Positions 9,927 to 21,236 of a DNA stretch of 64,000 bases are shown here, one piece after another. The position numbers and the translations under genes were made by a program. The number at the start of each line of letters is the position of its first letter. The first letter of the stretch is position 1. The DNA comes from Limnanthes douglasii subsp. nivea (lineage: Eukaryota > Streptophyta > Magnoliopsida > Brassicales > Limnanthaceae). The stretch covers positions 7,276,345-7,340,344 of the forward strand of contig JAUPFV010000005.1 of NCBI GenBank assembly GCA_036936605.1. The letters are read 5' to 3'. The notes under the pieces were generated by a model that saw only the letters and a program-made list of their open reading frames with translations, did not search any database and had not been told where the DNA came from.

Positions 9927-10334
9927 TGTTATTAAAATCATTTTGCAATTATCACAAAATGGCTCAAGCACAGAACATATACGAAGGAAAGACTTAAATG
10001 AACACAGGATTTAACGTCGTTCGACAATTGTCTACGTCCACAGGCGCCGCCAGAGAAAAGAGTTTCACTATGATAGAAAAGGTTACAGATTTCAGATTGT
10101 GTTTTGTGTAGACCTAGTAGTCTATTTATAGGGAATTAAGACAATGGTCCTAATAGGCTCGTTATATACATGAGACCAAAAATGACATTACCAATTTTAG
10201 TTTCATTATCAATGACACAAAACTATACCGCCGAACACGGTACATAGTCAATGCACAATGATACTATGAGAGACACAAAACTGTATCGCCGAACATGGTA
10301 CACTTTCAAGGCACTATTTGACTTATTCACAACA
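9927..10334 (-). repeat. Copia LTR shared by a gag stub and a pol remnant
   Basis: Plus-strand ends are TGTTATTAAAATC and TTATTCACAACA (408 bp). A primer site lies on the left (9910-9922). A polypurine tract lies on the right (complement of TATCTTCCCCTTGAGG, 10335-10350). The LTR is therefore simultaneously the 3' LTR of the pol remnant on its right and the 5' LTR of the gag stub on its left, the arrangement left by LTR-LTR recombination. Confidence 0.75.
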
Positions 10335-10379
10335 TATCTTCCCCTTGAGGCGAATATCATTTCTTCACTATCAACAAAG

Positions 10380-11450
10380 AAACTTATCTTCTTCTGACTC
10401 ACCGAAATTCCCCGAAGGCATTCACTCTATACTGCGAACACCGATCCAGTTTAGGCACTCCCTAAACTTTCGAACTCATACTGCCTTGGTCATTATATCT
10501 GCTGGATTATGGTGTGTAGACACTTTTTTCACATCAATAATTCCCTTTGATATTATATCATGAATAAAATGATGCCTGACATCTATGTACTTTATACGTT
10601 CATGGTACATTTGGTTCCCTGTAATGTGTATGGTGCTTTGACTATCATAGAACACTTTTGTAGTAGTGCTATCCAAGCCCAATTCTGCCACCAAACCTTG
10701 CAGCCATATTGCATCTTTAACTACTTCTGTTACCGTCATGTACTCTTCCTCTATTGTAGACAAAGCTACAGTAGCTTGCAACTGTGCTTTCCAACTGATT
10801 GGCTCTCAGCTAGAGTAAATACATATCCTGTCAGAGATCTTCTTTTATCCATATCACCTGCAAAATCAGAATCAACAAAACCAACCAATGATCTTGTAAC
10901 ATCATTCAGGGATTCACCAATATCAATCTTGTTAAAAGTTAAGCCAACGTTCACAGTATTCTTAAGATATCGAAGTATCCATTTTACTGCCTGCTAGTGT
11001 TCTTTCCCAGGGCATCCCATGTACCTGCTAACTACACTAACCGCATGTGAAATATCAGGACGTGTGCATACCATAGCATACATGATATTACCAACTGAAC
11101 TTGCATATGGAACCTTCGACATTTGTTCCAACTCAGCATCGTCCTTGGTCGCTCTTACTGCAGACAACTTGAAATGAGTAGCAAACGGAATGTTAATTGC
11201 TTTAGCATCAAACATGTAGAATCGTTGTAACACTTTCTGATTATAGCTTCGTTGAGACAAGTGTAATGATCCTACACTTTTGTTCCTGATAATCTCCATA
11301 CCAAGAATTTTCTATGCACTACCCAGATCCTTCATCTCAAACTAGACACTAAGCTGCTTGTTTAAATGCACAATGTGTGACATACTATAAGCAGCAATAA
11401 GCATATCATCCACATACAACAACAGGTAAACACTCGATTCGCTAAAACCA
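10380..11450 (-). pseudogene. Ty1/copia pol remnant: RT C-terminal half and RNase H
   Basis: From right to left the minus strand shows the RT catalytic box YLLLYVDDMLIA (about 11405-11430), then MEIIRNKSVGSLHLSQ, PYASSVGNIMYAMVCTRPD (RT thumb and connection), RNase H with GFVDSDFAGDMDKRRS and STIEEEYM, and the final ADIMTKAV near 10480. The frame is split into at least four pieces by stops and frameshifts. Everything upstream of the YVDD region (gag, protease, integrase, RT palm) is missing and replaced by NPF sequence. The order and PPT-LTR context show it is the 3' part of the element ending at 10334. Confidence 0.85.
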
Positions 11451-11454
11451 TAAC

Positions 11455-12949
11455 CATGCGATGCAACCTGCAAAACCCCGACAAATCTCCTGTTCGCCAT
11501 TTTATACATTGCCATGGCTCTAACAGTAATCGGCCAAGGAGGCACGAGTTTCACACTCGCACCATGGGAGGAAACCAATTCGATAAGCCTAAAGATCAAG
11601 CAACTTTCTTCAATTGGTACTTTTTTACTCAAAACATTGTTCGAGGTCAATGTCTACACTGAGGTCAATGTGAGTTGGAAACTAGGCTTTGGAATTGTTG
11701 TTTTAGGAAATTTGTTTGGATTGATTGTATTCTCCTGGGGGAAACGATTTTATCATCATCAACAACCTAAATGGAGTCCGTTTAAGGATATTGTTCGAGT
11801 AGTTGTTACTTTTGTTAGGAAAAGGAAGCTTCAACTTCCTGGCTACTAGAAAATGAAGATGATAGTTTATCTTCTGGCATCGCTACGGAGTATGAGTTTA
11901 CCTTTGCACATTCACCTTGTTTGAATGACGGTTGCGTTCTCTTGTAATAAAACATAAATATATTGGACCAATTAAAGATTGGTATTGGTCTCATAAATGT
12001 AATTCTGGCATGAGTCCTGCTATATACTGGTGGTGTTCAATTTGTTTCTCTAGAAAATCTAATAAACATCTTGTCCTACTATATCCTGGTGGTGTTCAAT
12101 TTGTTTCTCTAATAATCATTTTCTCGTATTCTTGAACGCAGGTTTTTCAATCACGCCGCAATAATAATCGAAGGGGATACTAACACGGATGGCTCAAACG
12201 CCAAACCATGGATGCTATGCACTGTAAAACAAGTAGAAGATCTAAAAGTCTCAATCCGAATCTTCCCCATCTGGTCAGCAAGTGTTATCTTAACAACGCC
12301 CATCGCAATCCGGCTTAACCATCCTTCAAGTCCTAACCATGGACCGTCACCTTGGTCCACATTTCAAATTCCCAGCCGGATCTATCCTCGTCTTAGCAAC
12401 AATCGCCACTTCACTCTCTCTCGCACTCATCTACAGAATCATATGGCCAACGTATAAAAAAATCACCGGTCGAGTCCCGACGCCACTCCAAAGAATAGGA
12501 TTCGGCACGTTTTAAGCTTGGCCTTATCAGCATTGGTCGAATCAAAACGGCTCAAAATAGCTCATTCTCATAAACCTGGCTCGCCTGTCTTAATGTCAGC
12601 CTTATGGCTATTTCCACAACTTGTTTTGGGCGGAATCGGAGAAGCATTTCACCTTCCGGGTCAATTTACGTTTTACTTTCAAGAGTTTCCGTCAACTCTT
12701 AGAGGAACATCAACGGCTATGATTGCTTTGGTGATTGTGTTTGCTTATTACTTGAGCACGGCTTTGGTTGATTTAATGAGAAGAGTTACAAGTTGGTTGC
12801 CGGACGATATAAACAAAGGGAGGATTGATAATGTGTATTGGACTTTAGTTGGATTTGTTTTTCTTGGGTACTATTTCATATGTTCGAAGTTGTACAAGTA
12901 TCAAGATCATGAAATTGAAGATATAGATGGAAAACAAGAAGTATTGTAA
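11455..12949 (+). pseudogene. NRT1/PTR family (NPF) transporter, 5'-truncated pseudogene
   Basis: NPF proteins are 12-helix plasma-membrane or tonoplast proton-coupled carriers of nitrate, peptides, glucosinolates and hormones. The remnant starts inside the protein (TPTNLLFAILYIAMALTV, GGTSFTLA), then NQFDKPKDQATFFNWYFFT, NVSWKLGFGI, RKRKLQLP, a GT-AG intron (11944-12141), FFNHAAIIIEGDTN, KPWMLCTVKQVEDLK, HLGPHFKFPAGSI and a C-terminal exon with ALVESKRLKIAHSH, GIGEAFHLPGQFTFYFQEFP and STALVDLM. The reading frame changes at about 11560, 11640, 11845, 12308 and 12513. The first third (helices 1-4 and the ExxER region) is absent and replaced at about 11450 by copia sequence. The substrate cannot be inferred. 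Clustered single-base shifts could be decay or sequence errors, but the missing 5' part makes it nonfunctional here. Confidence 0.9.
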
Positions 12950-13040
12950 TAAGAAAACATGGTGTTAAGTTATACTTGATATCTTGTAGGGAAAAAATAA
13001 GTTTCAAACTCAGATTGTTTGACTACTTTTGTTCTTTATG

Positions 13041-13046
13041 AATAAA
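13041..13046 (+). terminator. Candidate polyadenylation signal of the NPF gene
   Basis: AATAAA lies about 90 bases after the NPF stop codon in T-rich 3' sequence and about 60 bases before the LINE insertion. Confidence 0.4.
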
Positions 13047-13422
13047 AAGATATAAGTTTGTAATAGAAGTTTTGTGTAATATACTAGTTTACTGAAGTGA
13101 CGATATGCTTTATTTTTTTATTTATTTTTTGGTATAAAATGCTCTAATTGTATTGAAAATAAAAATTCTTATGTTCAAGATAGCCTAGTGCCAATATTCA
13201 AGTAAAGATTACAAGTTAAGCATGCTATTACAAATAGAAGAAATAATTATAACGGAAAGTTAATTTTGGTTCCATGAAATCGATATCTGGGGGCCGAGAG
13301 TATTCGGTGGGCAATAGTCGAGTTTTACGACGGGGTGTTGTTGTATATACGGGCATTTCTTTCCTTCTAGATATGGTAGATAATGGCACAAAAAACTACC
13401 CTCCAGATGTGGGAGAGGGGTC

Positions 13423-16400
13423 TTAAAGCCAATCATTCCAGGTTGGGGGAGAGGTGGGAATTTGTAGTTTCCTGCAGATGTTGTCCCAGATTCTAGAGGA
13501 GAAGGGACAGGAGATGATGATGTGATCGAGTGTCTCTAAGTTTTCAGAGCACAAAACACAATCTGGAGGAGTGTCTAGGCCCCAACTAATGAGTTTATCC
13601 CGAGTGGATAGCTTGTTTTGGACAGCCATCCAAGAGATGAAGGAGTGTCGCGGTATTGAGTATTTATTCTAAATGAGAGGACCCCAGGGCATTTTGGTAC
13701 CCGAGGGCCTGATGGCGGCGTATGTGCTGCTAATGGTGAAGGTGGGTTTTGACTTGTTTGGAGTCCAGTGGAAGATGTCCTCCGAGTTGCAGGGTGAGGG
13801 AGATTAGAGAGGGTTGATCGAATTTCAGCCAAGTGAGAGAGAAGATGTATGTTCTGAGCTTTAGCATTGGATGGCCATTGCCAGGAGCCATTTGCATTGA
13901 GGTCAGATACTCGGGAGATGTTTCTGAGGCGGGCTACGCTCGTAATTCCGTTTCTGAAGCATTTGATAAGAGAAGAGGGGAATAATCAAGGGTCGTGCCA
14001 GATTGAGGTATTAGAACCATTCCCAGCGTTTACTGTGTAGAGTTCGGCATCGCATGGTTTGAGCTTCAGGATTTTTCTCCAACCCCAGCTTGGATTAGGT
14101 GGGATGGCCATGGTCCGGAAGTTTTTATTTTTTAATTTTTCCGCAATTATCTATTGGTCCATATTGAGCTCGTGTTTTTTGTTAATATGGACCAAAAGAA
14201 TTTTAGGACGGCCGTATGATTCCAAATTTTTAGGTTTGGGATCCCAAGGTCGCCCTCTTCTTTGGGAAAGGTGAGCTTGCCCCAAGCTACTTTAGCCCCA
14301 GAGATTTTCATGTCCGAACTTGACCAGAGGAATCTTCTAAGGAGCTGGGAGAGTTCCTTTAGAACCCTGACCAGGATGATGAAAATGGAGGACCAATAAA
14401 CTTGGCTTGCAAAAAGAACCGATTTTATGAGTTGGAGGTGACCCGCATAAGAGAGATGCTTTGTTTTCCAAGAGTTTATACGACTCGTGATCTTTTCGGA
14501 AAGGAGACGATAGTCGTTGTATGTAAGCCTGGAGGCCATGAGAGGAACTCTCAGATAACGAACCAGGAGGGTACCTTCGCTGAAACCCAGAATGCGGATG
14601 ATAGCTCCTTTTGCCGTAAGAGAGGTTCCTGATAGGAAAATCTACCTTTTTATGGATTGAGATCAAGCCCCGAGAGCATGACAAACTTCTTTAAACCTTC
14701 CTCGATGAGAATGGCTGATGCAGCATTGGCTCGGCAGAAGATCATTAGGTCATCCGCAAAGTAGAGGTTGATAATCTTCAGGGAGTGACATTTCCAATGA
14801 AAGACAAAACGAGGGTTCTGGCTCTTTTCCAAAAGAATACGGGAAAATACCTGCATGACAATGACAAAGATATATGGGTAGAGGGGGTCATCGTGTCTAA
14901 GACCTCTCTCCCCAGCGAAAAAGCTAGTGGGGCTTACATTAATACAGACAGCAAAGGAAGGTTGGTAAGACAATGAATGATCTAGCCAATCATCTCAATG
15001 GGGAAGTCCATCACATAGAGAGCATTAAGAACGAGCTCTCAGTGGACGTTATCAAAAGCTTTCATCAGGTCTATCTTGAGGGCGCAGCGGAGGCCTTTTC
15101 GGTTAGTATCGTAGTCGTGCATAAGGTCCTGGGTTAGGAGAATATTATGTGCAATTGAGCGGCCTGACACAAAAGCAGACTGGGAGGGGTCAATCAGGTA
15201 CGAAAGGGAGGGTTTTATTATGTTAGCCAAGATTTTCGAGATGATTTTGTACGTCATATTCAACAAGAGATGGGCCTATAGTTGGAGGGATAAGAGGGGT
15301 TATCATTTTTAGGGATGAGAGCGATGAGGGTTTTGTTCCAATCAGGGGAGGTGACAGGTAGGATTTGGTTGTGAGCTCTACGGGATTTTATGCTGTTGTG
15401 GAAAACTTTGAATTTTTATCTCTCAGCTAGGTCTCTCTGGATTTTTGCTTGAGGAAAGATTCCTCAGCCCGGCTATAAAAGATGTAACTACTAGCTGCTT
15501 CCCTCTCAATTCTTATAAGGCCCAGGTCCATATGGTTAGTGGCCAGGGTTAGCAGGGCTTGCGCAAGGGTGGCTTGGGCCTTTTCCGCTCTAAGGCTGAT
15601 ATCGTTAAATTCTCTCTTATTCAGGTGGTCCAGTTTGAGAGCAAGCCGATCAAGCTTAACGCAAATATTCTACATCGGGTTCATTAGGCTCGGGATGGAC
15701 CAACTATCGGCCACAATGTCTAGGAAGCTGAGGTGGAGGTTCCACATAGAAAAATATTTGAAAGGCTTGGTCTTAGGGGTGATAGGGGTGATAAGGTGGA
15801 GGATGATCGGGGTATGGTCTTAGGTCCTAGGGGGGTCAAGATGGGCAAAGGAATTTGGGAAGGAGCTATCCCAAAGATCGTTTACCAAAGCTCTATCAAT
15901 TCTGGAGGAAATGGGGTTGTCAATTTGGTGGTTGAACCACGAAAATTGAAAACTCGAGGTGTGAAGGTCGTCGAGATTACAATTGCGGCAGCAATCGTTA
16001 AAATAAGAGATGGAGCTATTCCAACGAGGGTCAGAGCTAGTTCTTTCTAAGGGGTTTCGAATAACATTAAAATATCTTAAGACGACCCAGGGGACAGGGG
16101 AGACTCGAGGTAATGGAGGACAGGTCGTTCTAGAGCGGGGTTCGGTCAGGAGGGTCGTTAAAACCATAAATAAAAGAGGTGTAAAAGAATTTTTTCGTGG
16201 AGGTCCAGGTTATGAGATAATGCATAATTTGAGCCGAAGAAAAGATAGGATTTACATGGAATACACTTGGGTTCCAAGCAAGCCATATGCGGCCATAGTG
16301 GTGGTTTTGGTGATTGGTGACGAAATTCCCCTAAGGGAGCATGTTTTGCATGATAAGGCTAACATTGTTTGTATAAACTTTGGTTTTAAGCATGCAAATC

Positions 16401-16492
16401 AAGTTAATGCTATTAGAGAATACAAAATCCCGGACGTCCTTTTGATGAATGGGATCGTTAAGACCGAGAACGTTCCAACAAGCAAGTTTCAT
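13423..16492 (-). pseudogene. LINE ORF2: endonuclease and reverse transcriptase
   Basis: The start MKLACWNVLGLNDP at 16492 is the typical beginning of the APE-type endonuclease. Further on are LKTKVY, GRIWLAWNPS, FIYGFNDPPDR, FNVIRNPLERTSSD and SRIDRALVND. The reverse transcriptase follows: MLNMTYKIISKILANIIKP and SQSAFVSGRSIAHNILL (15266-15039), then the active-site box FADDLMIFCRA (about 14755). After the RT come YAGHLQLIKSVLFA and the zf-RVT signature CVLCSENLETLDHIIISCPF near 13550. ORF2 is the enzyme that nicks the target and primes reverse transcription on it. At about 3.07 kb it is somewhat short for the family, and in-frame stops (for example after QNMLP and DRTPL) plus several frameshifts disable it. 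Confidence 0.9.
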
Positions 16493-16529
16493 TTAAGTGA
16501 AGCATGACACATAAAGAAAGAGAAAACAG

Positions 16530-18357
16530 TTAAACATCAAGGGGCTGAGGCCCATTCACAGAAAAATTTACACTAATATGACCTTGAGCGATTCTACGAG
16601 ACATCATATCGGCCGACAATTCCACTCTACTGCTCGGATCGAACTGGGCAGCCGGGGAGTTGTGGATGGTCCTTATTTGGCTATTAGTCCATCTATTCCG
16701 GGTAGTCATGGCGCAGGTTTTCGTTGCTTGGGGTGGAGTCACTTCCGACTGATTCAGTGAAAGCAACATCAGGTTTGTCAGACATTGGTTCTTTTCCAGG
16801 TCTTCGAGGTATTGTTTCAGCTGAGTTTGGGTCGATTGGGTGGGGGCAGGATGTTGATGCGTGACCAAAGGAGGAGCAGCGGGTGCACACTGTTGGCAAG
16901 CCTTGGAATTGGACTTGGATCACATGTTTCTTCCCAAGACAGCCAATAGTTATAGATGATGGGAATGGGGCAGAGGCTTGTATGATGATACAGATACTGG
17001 CGTAGCTCAGGCGAGTGTGGTTTGCGGTTTGACTGTCGACGTAAAGGGAGGTTCCTAGAGAGCTTCCAAAGCTCATGCGGCATGCCGTGGAACTTGACCC
17101 ACAGAGGGATGGCCTTGAGAGCCTCTTTTTACAAGGTCTCCATGGGGCCTATATTTTAAGGAAGACCGGGTGGTTGCTGAAGAAAAAGGTGGCTCTCTTA
17201 GTGCATCGGTCGCAGTATCCGCCGATGAGAACCTGAAAAAGTAATGTCTTGAAGGAGTTGGTTTTCATTCATGAATCCCCATAAAGCCCCAGATCTGGTT
17301 TGCTAGGAATTGAACGTGCGAGGTTTCTCTTCTTTTGGATAGAATGTAGCCTGAAAGGCATTTATTCCAATCTTCTGGTCCTCCAGTGAGAGCATCCTTA
17401 GGGAATATTAGGATGTCGTTGTCATAGTAAACATCATCAGTTTTCTTTATGGCCATCAGATTCTTTGGTTCTTGATCAGCAGCAGCGACGTTGGCCCAGG
17501 AGCGGAAAACAGATGGAGTAGTGGGTTGGGTCACGTTATGGGTCAGGGTTGCGTCTTGAGGAGTCGGGTTTTGGACTGGGGTAGAGGTAAAGGTTGGTTT
17601 GAGAACAAGACGACATAATGCCTTAGGGTAACGCGAGATAGCGTAACCTTTACTATTTTGACCAGGGAAAGATTCAAGAAAAGCTTTTCGGGCTGGGATA
17701 GGGTTCATGCGAGGGGTGGAACCAGTGTTGGAAGTGTGGCTTGACGTGTGGATGACGGTGGAACCCGATAGGGAAAACAGAGGACTTTCTAACGATGTTT
17801 GCTGGAAAGAATAGATTTGAAGCGTTTGGACGGCAGTAGAGAGAATGCTTGTTGGGGGTGGGTTTGTGGCCACATATAGAAAGGATTGGAGAGTTCAAGT
17901 TATGGTTAAAAAGGTATTTGCTGGTTACAGGATTAGTGTTCTCGGTTTGGAAATAGGGGGCATGGTTTGTATGTATGCTGTCGGGGGTAATATAGGGAGA
18001 GGAGGGAAAGAGAGTAGTTATTTTTGGGTCGTTTTGCATGGGGATCAAGGGAGAGGGTAATGCGGTTGCATGGCTCAAGGGGTTTGAGGTGACCGATGTC
18101 AAGGAGGTGGTAGAGGGATCTGGTGCTCCGATGGAAAGGATAGGAGGAGCCTCCTTCTCTTTCTGCACGCTTAGACCGGGCATGGAGGCTGAGCCACTTC
18201 CATGCTGCAAGCTCCTTTTGGAAGAAGACTCGGGGTTGATAACGGCGGAGTCAAGATCGACTGAGGCGGTACCGAGGACAACTGCAGTGGGCATGATAGG
18301 CGAGTGGAGGGTCGACATAGCTTGGATGAGGTGCTCGTTGCGGTTGAGGATCTCCAT
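16530..18357 (-). pseudogene. LINE ORF1: RNA-binding Gag-like protein with zinc knuckle
   Basis: Starting at MEILNRNEHL (18357), the minus strand gives a Ser/Pro-rich N-terminal region. A second frame (17873-17265) has SVFRSWANVAAADQ and WNKCLSGYIL, consistent with the DUF4283-type domain of plant LINE ORF1. Then WVKFHGMPHELW and the CCHC zinc knuckle CTRCSSFGHASTSC (about 16900) follow. The protein coats LINE RNA. The frame is broken at least twice (near 17870-17700 and 17080). ORF1 ends at 16530 (NGPQPLDV, stop), only 37 bases before the ORF2 start. Confidence 0.85.
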
Positions 18358-19047
18358 ATCCCCGTGGTTTTCATTAGAGAGAGCGTTGGTCGGGCTTTTT
18401 AAGAAGGAGGGTCGGAGATGGCTGGAGGGGAGGATGGTGCAGTTTGGAGTGACAGATAAGTGTTAAGGGTTCCGGGCGAGAGGTTCCAGAAGAAAAAGAA
18501 GAGGTATCGCGCTTTTTGTCAAAACAGGGGGGGAGGGATTTTCCGGTTTGGGGGTAGGGAGGATGAGTTGCGTTTGTTTTATCTTTGTGTTCTGGTTTCC
18601 ACCATTTTTATGGAGAAGAGTCAGGGCAAGAGGGAGTAGAGGAAGAGGAAGAGACCAGGTGAACCAAGAGATGATGAGGAGGGTAGTGGATGAAGAGAAG
18701 GAGGATGAGTTGAGCATTTAAGGAGGGAGAGGAATATGCTCTTGGGTATATGGAGGAGCAGGGGGTGGAGGGTTCCGTGTGAGCAAGGTGGTAGCACTAA
18801 ATAGGTAGTTAATGAGGGGGGCGGAGGGTATTGGTCGAAGGAGATAGAGAAGAGGTGCTGCAATTGGAATAAAAAGGGAACCAAATTTACACTCCCCATC
18901 AGAGGAAATAATTGCTTGTGATGAGGAGATTGAGAGAGAATAGGGCTTGGACAGTGTTACTCCGAGCGTTGATCGATCGGGGTGAGGAAGAAGGATGGTT
19001 TCTGGAGAGAGTTTTCTCTCTCTAGAAACTAGCTATTTTTTCCGACC
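18358..19047 (-). other. LINE 5' untranslated region
   Basis: About 690 bp precede the ORF1 start on the minus strand. It is pyrimidine-rich on the coding strand (CTCTCTCC, TCTTCTTCCTC), begins GGTCGGAAAAAATAGC at the target duplication and contains no conserved frame. Internal promoters normally lie in this part of a LINE, but I can point to no specific site. Confidence 0.6.
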
Positions 19048-19059
19048 ATATGCTTTATT

Positions 19060-19480
19060 GCAGTAGCTATGTGACTAAAAGTAATGAGCGTCCAACCATC
19101 CTCAGATATAGGTGGCTGTAAAACAATAAATACGAATTAAATTAGAAAATTATAAAAATTACTTTTTTGGAACAATTTTGAAACTAAAAAATTTGAACCG
19201 AATATGAGAAATCGTATGGCACGAAATCACAATAGGAAGGGAAAGAGGAAAGTTAAATATTCTATCGTTAATCTCACAGTCATACTTCGTAAATTATTGT
19301 ACCAAAACAAAAAAAAAACACAATAGCAAAAGGAGGAGGAAGGTTAAATATTTTATCGTTCTTCTCCTACCATACCATACGTCGTAGACTACCCGCGCTA
19401 AAACAAAAATATCAAAAAAAAAATCCGAAAAGAATTTCAATTCACAAACCCAAAGTGTCCATTATTAGCATTTAACATAG
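19060..19480. other. No gene; AT-rich with a weak local duplication
   Basis: Two blocks of the form GGAAAGTTAAATATTCTATCGTT and GGAAGGTTAAATATTTTATCGTT (around 19246 and 19340) indicate a small tandem duplication of about 95 bp. Nothing else was recognised. Confidence 0.4.
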
Positions 19481-19669
19481 GGATGGCAATCTGGGTGCTG
19501 TCCGGTCTAACACGATCCGGTCCGATCGGGTTTTGTCCGGTTCGATCATACAACGGGTCGGGTTCGGATAAAAAAATTGTAACCCGCATCCGGATCGAAT
19601 CCAAATTAAAAAATTGTAATTCTGGACCGGGTTCGGATTTCCAATTTGACCGATCCGTTCTTGTCCGAA

Positions 19670-19700
<31 letters not shown>

Positions 19701-19935
19701 AATTAATATTTTTATATATAATAACAATAATATATTTAATAAATAAATTAGTATATTTAAAATAAATTTAAAATATTAAAATTAATGCATGTGGGTTCGC
19801 GAGTTGACCGACGTATATGAATAGATGAATTCGGATTGAAAACGTAAATTTGGAAACGGACCAGATCGGATTTGGAATCAAATGTAAAAAGGACTCAAAC
19901 AGATCAACCCGTGAAGTGTCCATGGCCGTCCGTAA
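19481..19935. mobile_element. Possible hAT-type MITE
   Basis: The left end AGGGATGGCAATCTGG is the common terminal sequence of plant hAT/MITE elements. The right end (GGCCGTCCGT, complement ACGGACGGCC) is a weak inverted match. Subterminal GTCCGGTCTAAC / GATCCGGTCCGATCGGG repeats fit too. No clear 8-bp target duplication was found, so the boundaries are approximate. Confidence 0.35.
19677..19700. repeat. (TA)n microsatellite
   Basis: An uninterrupted alternating TA run of about 24 bp lies inside the putative MITE. Confidence 0.9.
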
Positions 19936-20563
19936 TTTTAAATGGACCCAAGTTTAAAACTCCAAAATACTAAAACTATCATCAAAATATGATTGATAGT
20001 TTCTAAACCCAAATTGCATAACGCACTATCTTCGGTATATATTTAAAAACCTAACTCACAAGTAGGGGTGGCAAATGGTTCTGGAACCACGGTTCAAAGC
20101 TGACAATCTGCTTAGCGGTTTAACTGCGAAACTGGTCCATTAGGACTGCAAACTGGCAGGACCACAACCCGCCAGGAGCGCAAACCATTAGGACCGCCAG
20201 ACCGCCAGGACCGCATAAGGAGTAAACTGCAGGACTGCAACCCGCCAGGACTGCGAAACCACGGTTTATTTGTAAAAAACCGCGGTTTATTGATAAATAT
20301 TATAAATGTTTTATTTATTTTATAACCAAAATGTTATATTTAAAAAATATTGAGATATTGCATATTATTATAGAATTATTATTACATTTTTGTTAATATT
20401 AATATATTTTGGTTATTAATATTTTAAGTGTTGTAATTATTATATAGACCAAAATTTTAAATATTACTTATGTTATTATCACATTTTGAATATTATTATT
20501 ATGTTTTTAGATCTAATACAAACCAAAACTATATCTTATCATGTTAAAATATTACAAATTCTA

Positions 20564-21236
20564 TGGTTATAATTTTAATATTACATTTTGAATTTTATTA
20601 TTGTGATTTGGTTTTGAATATTACAAGTGTTATATATTATTTTTTAAACCAAAATCATATTTTATCATGCAAAAATATTACAAGTTATATTGTTATAATT
20701 TTAATATTACATTTTGAATTTTATTATTGTGATTTGGTTTTAAATATTACAAGTGTTATTTACTATTTTTAAGTTATATTGTTATAATTTTAATATGACA
20801 TTTTGAATTTAATTATTGTGATTAGGTTTTAAATATTACAAGTGTTATTTATTATTTTTAAGTTATATTGTTATAATTTTAATATTACATTTTGAATTTT
20901 ATTATTGTGATTTGGTTTTAAATGTTACAAGTGTTATTTATTATTTTTAAGTTATATTGTTATAATTTTAATATTACATTTTGAATTTTATTATTGTGAT
21001 TTGGTTTTAAATATTACAAGTGTTATTTATTATTTTTAAAGTTTTATTGTTATAATTTTAATATTACATTTTGAATATTATTATTGTGATTTGGTTTTAA
21101 ATATTACAAATGTTATTTATTATTTTTTAAACCAAAATCATATTTTATCATGGTAAAAGATTACAAGTTATATTGTTATAATTTTAATATTAAATTTTGA
21201 ATTTTATTATTGTAATTTTAATAATGATTATAAAAT
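20564..21236. repeat. Tandem array of 89-bp and 127-bp monomers
   Basis: Monomers begin at TGTTATAATTTTAATAT at 20564, 20691, 20780, 20869, 20958, 21048 and 21174. Spacings are therefore 127, 89, 89, 89, 90 and 126 bp. The long form is the short form plus an insert containing AAACCAAAATCATATTTTATC. The two long monomers enclose the run of short ones. Confidence 0.85.

Larger units (their letters stand above)
13115..19047 (-). mobile_element. L1-type LINE (non-LTR retrotransposon), nearly full length, decayed
   Basis: ATATGCTTTATT occurs directly outside both ends (13103-13114 and 19048-19059), a 12-bp target-site duplication. The left end starts with a T-rich run (TTTTTTATTTATTTTTT), the complement of a poly(A) tail, as expected for a minus-strand LINE. 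Inside, in order on the minus strand, are a 5' UTR (19047-18358), ORF1 with a zinc knuckle, ORF2 with endonuclease, reverse transcriptase and the C-terminal zf-RVT motif. The length of 5.9 kb is in the normal plant L1 range. Many stops and frameshifts make it inactive. Confidence 0.9.

Noticed and set aside
16010..16507. 165-codon plus-strand frame
   Set aside because: It is the reverse complement of the LINE endonuclease start (MKLACWNVLGLND), which is clearly homologous on the minus strand. The plus-strand frame matches nothing.
17845..18466. Plus-strand frames of 71 and 142 codons
   Set aside because: They are shadows of the Ser/Pro-rich LINE ORF1 on the minus strand.
19483..19701. 72-codon plus-strand frame as a gene
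   Set aside because: It consists of GTCCGG-type subterminal repeats and a TA microsatellite of a probable MITE.
20563..20772. 69-codon frame with internal peptide repeat
   Set aside because: It is produced by the AT-rich tandem monomers of the hAT element.
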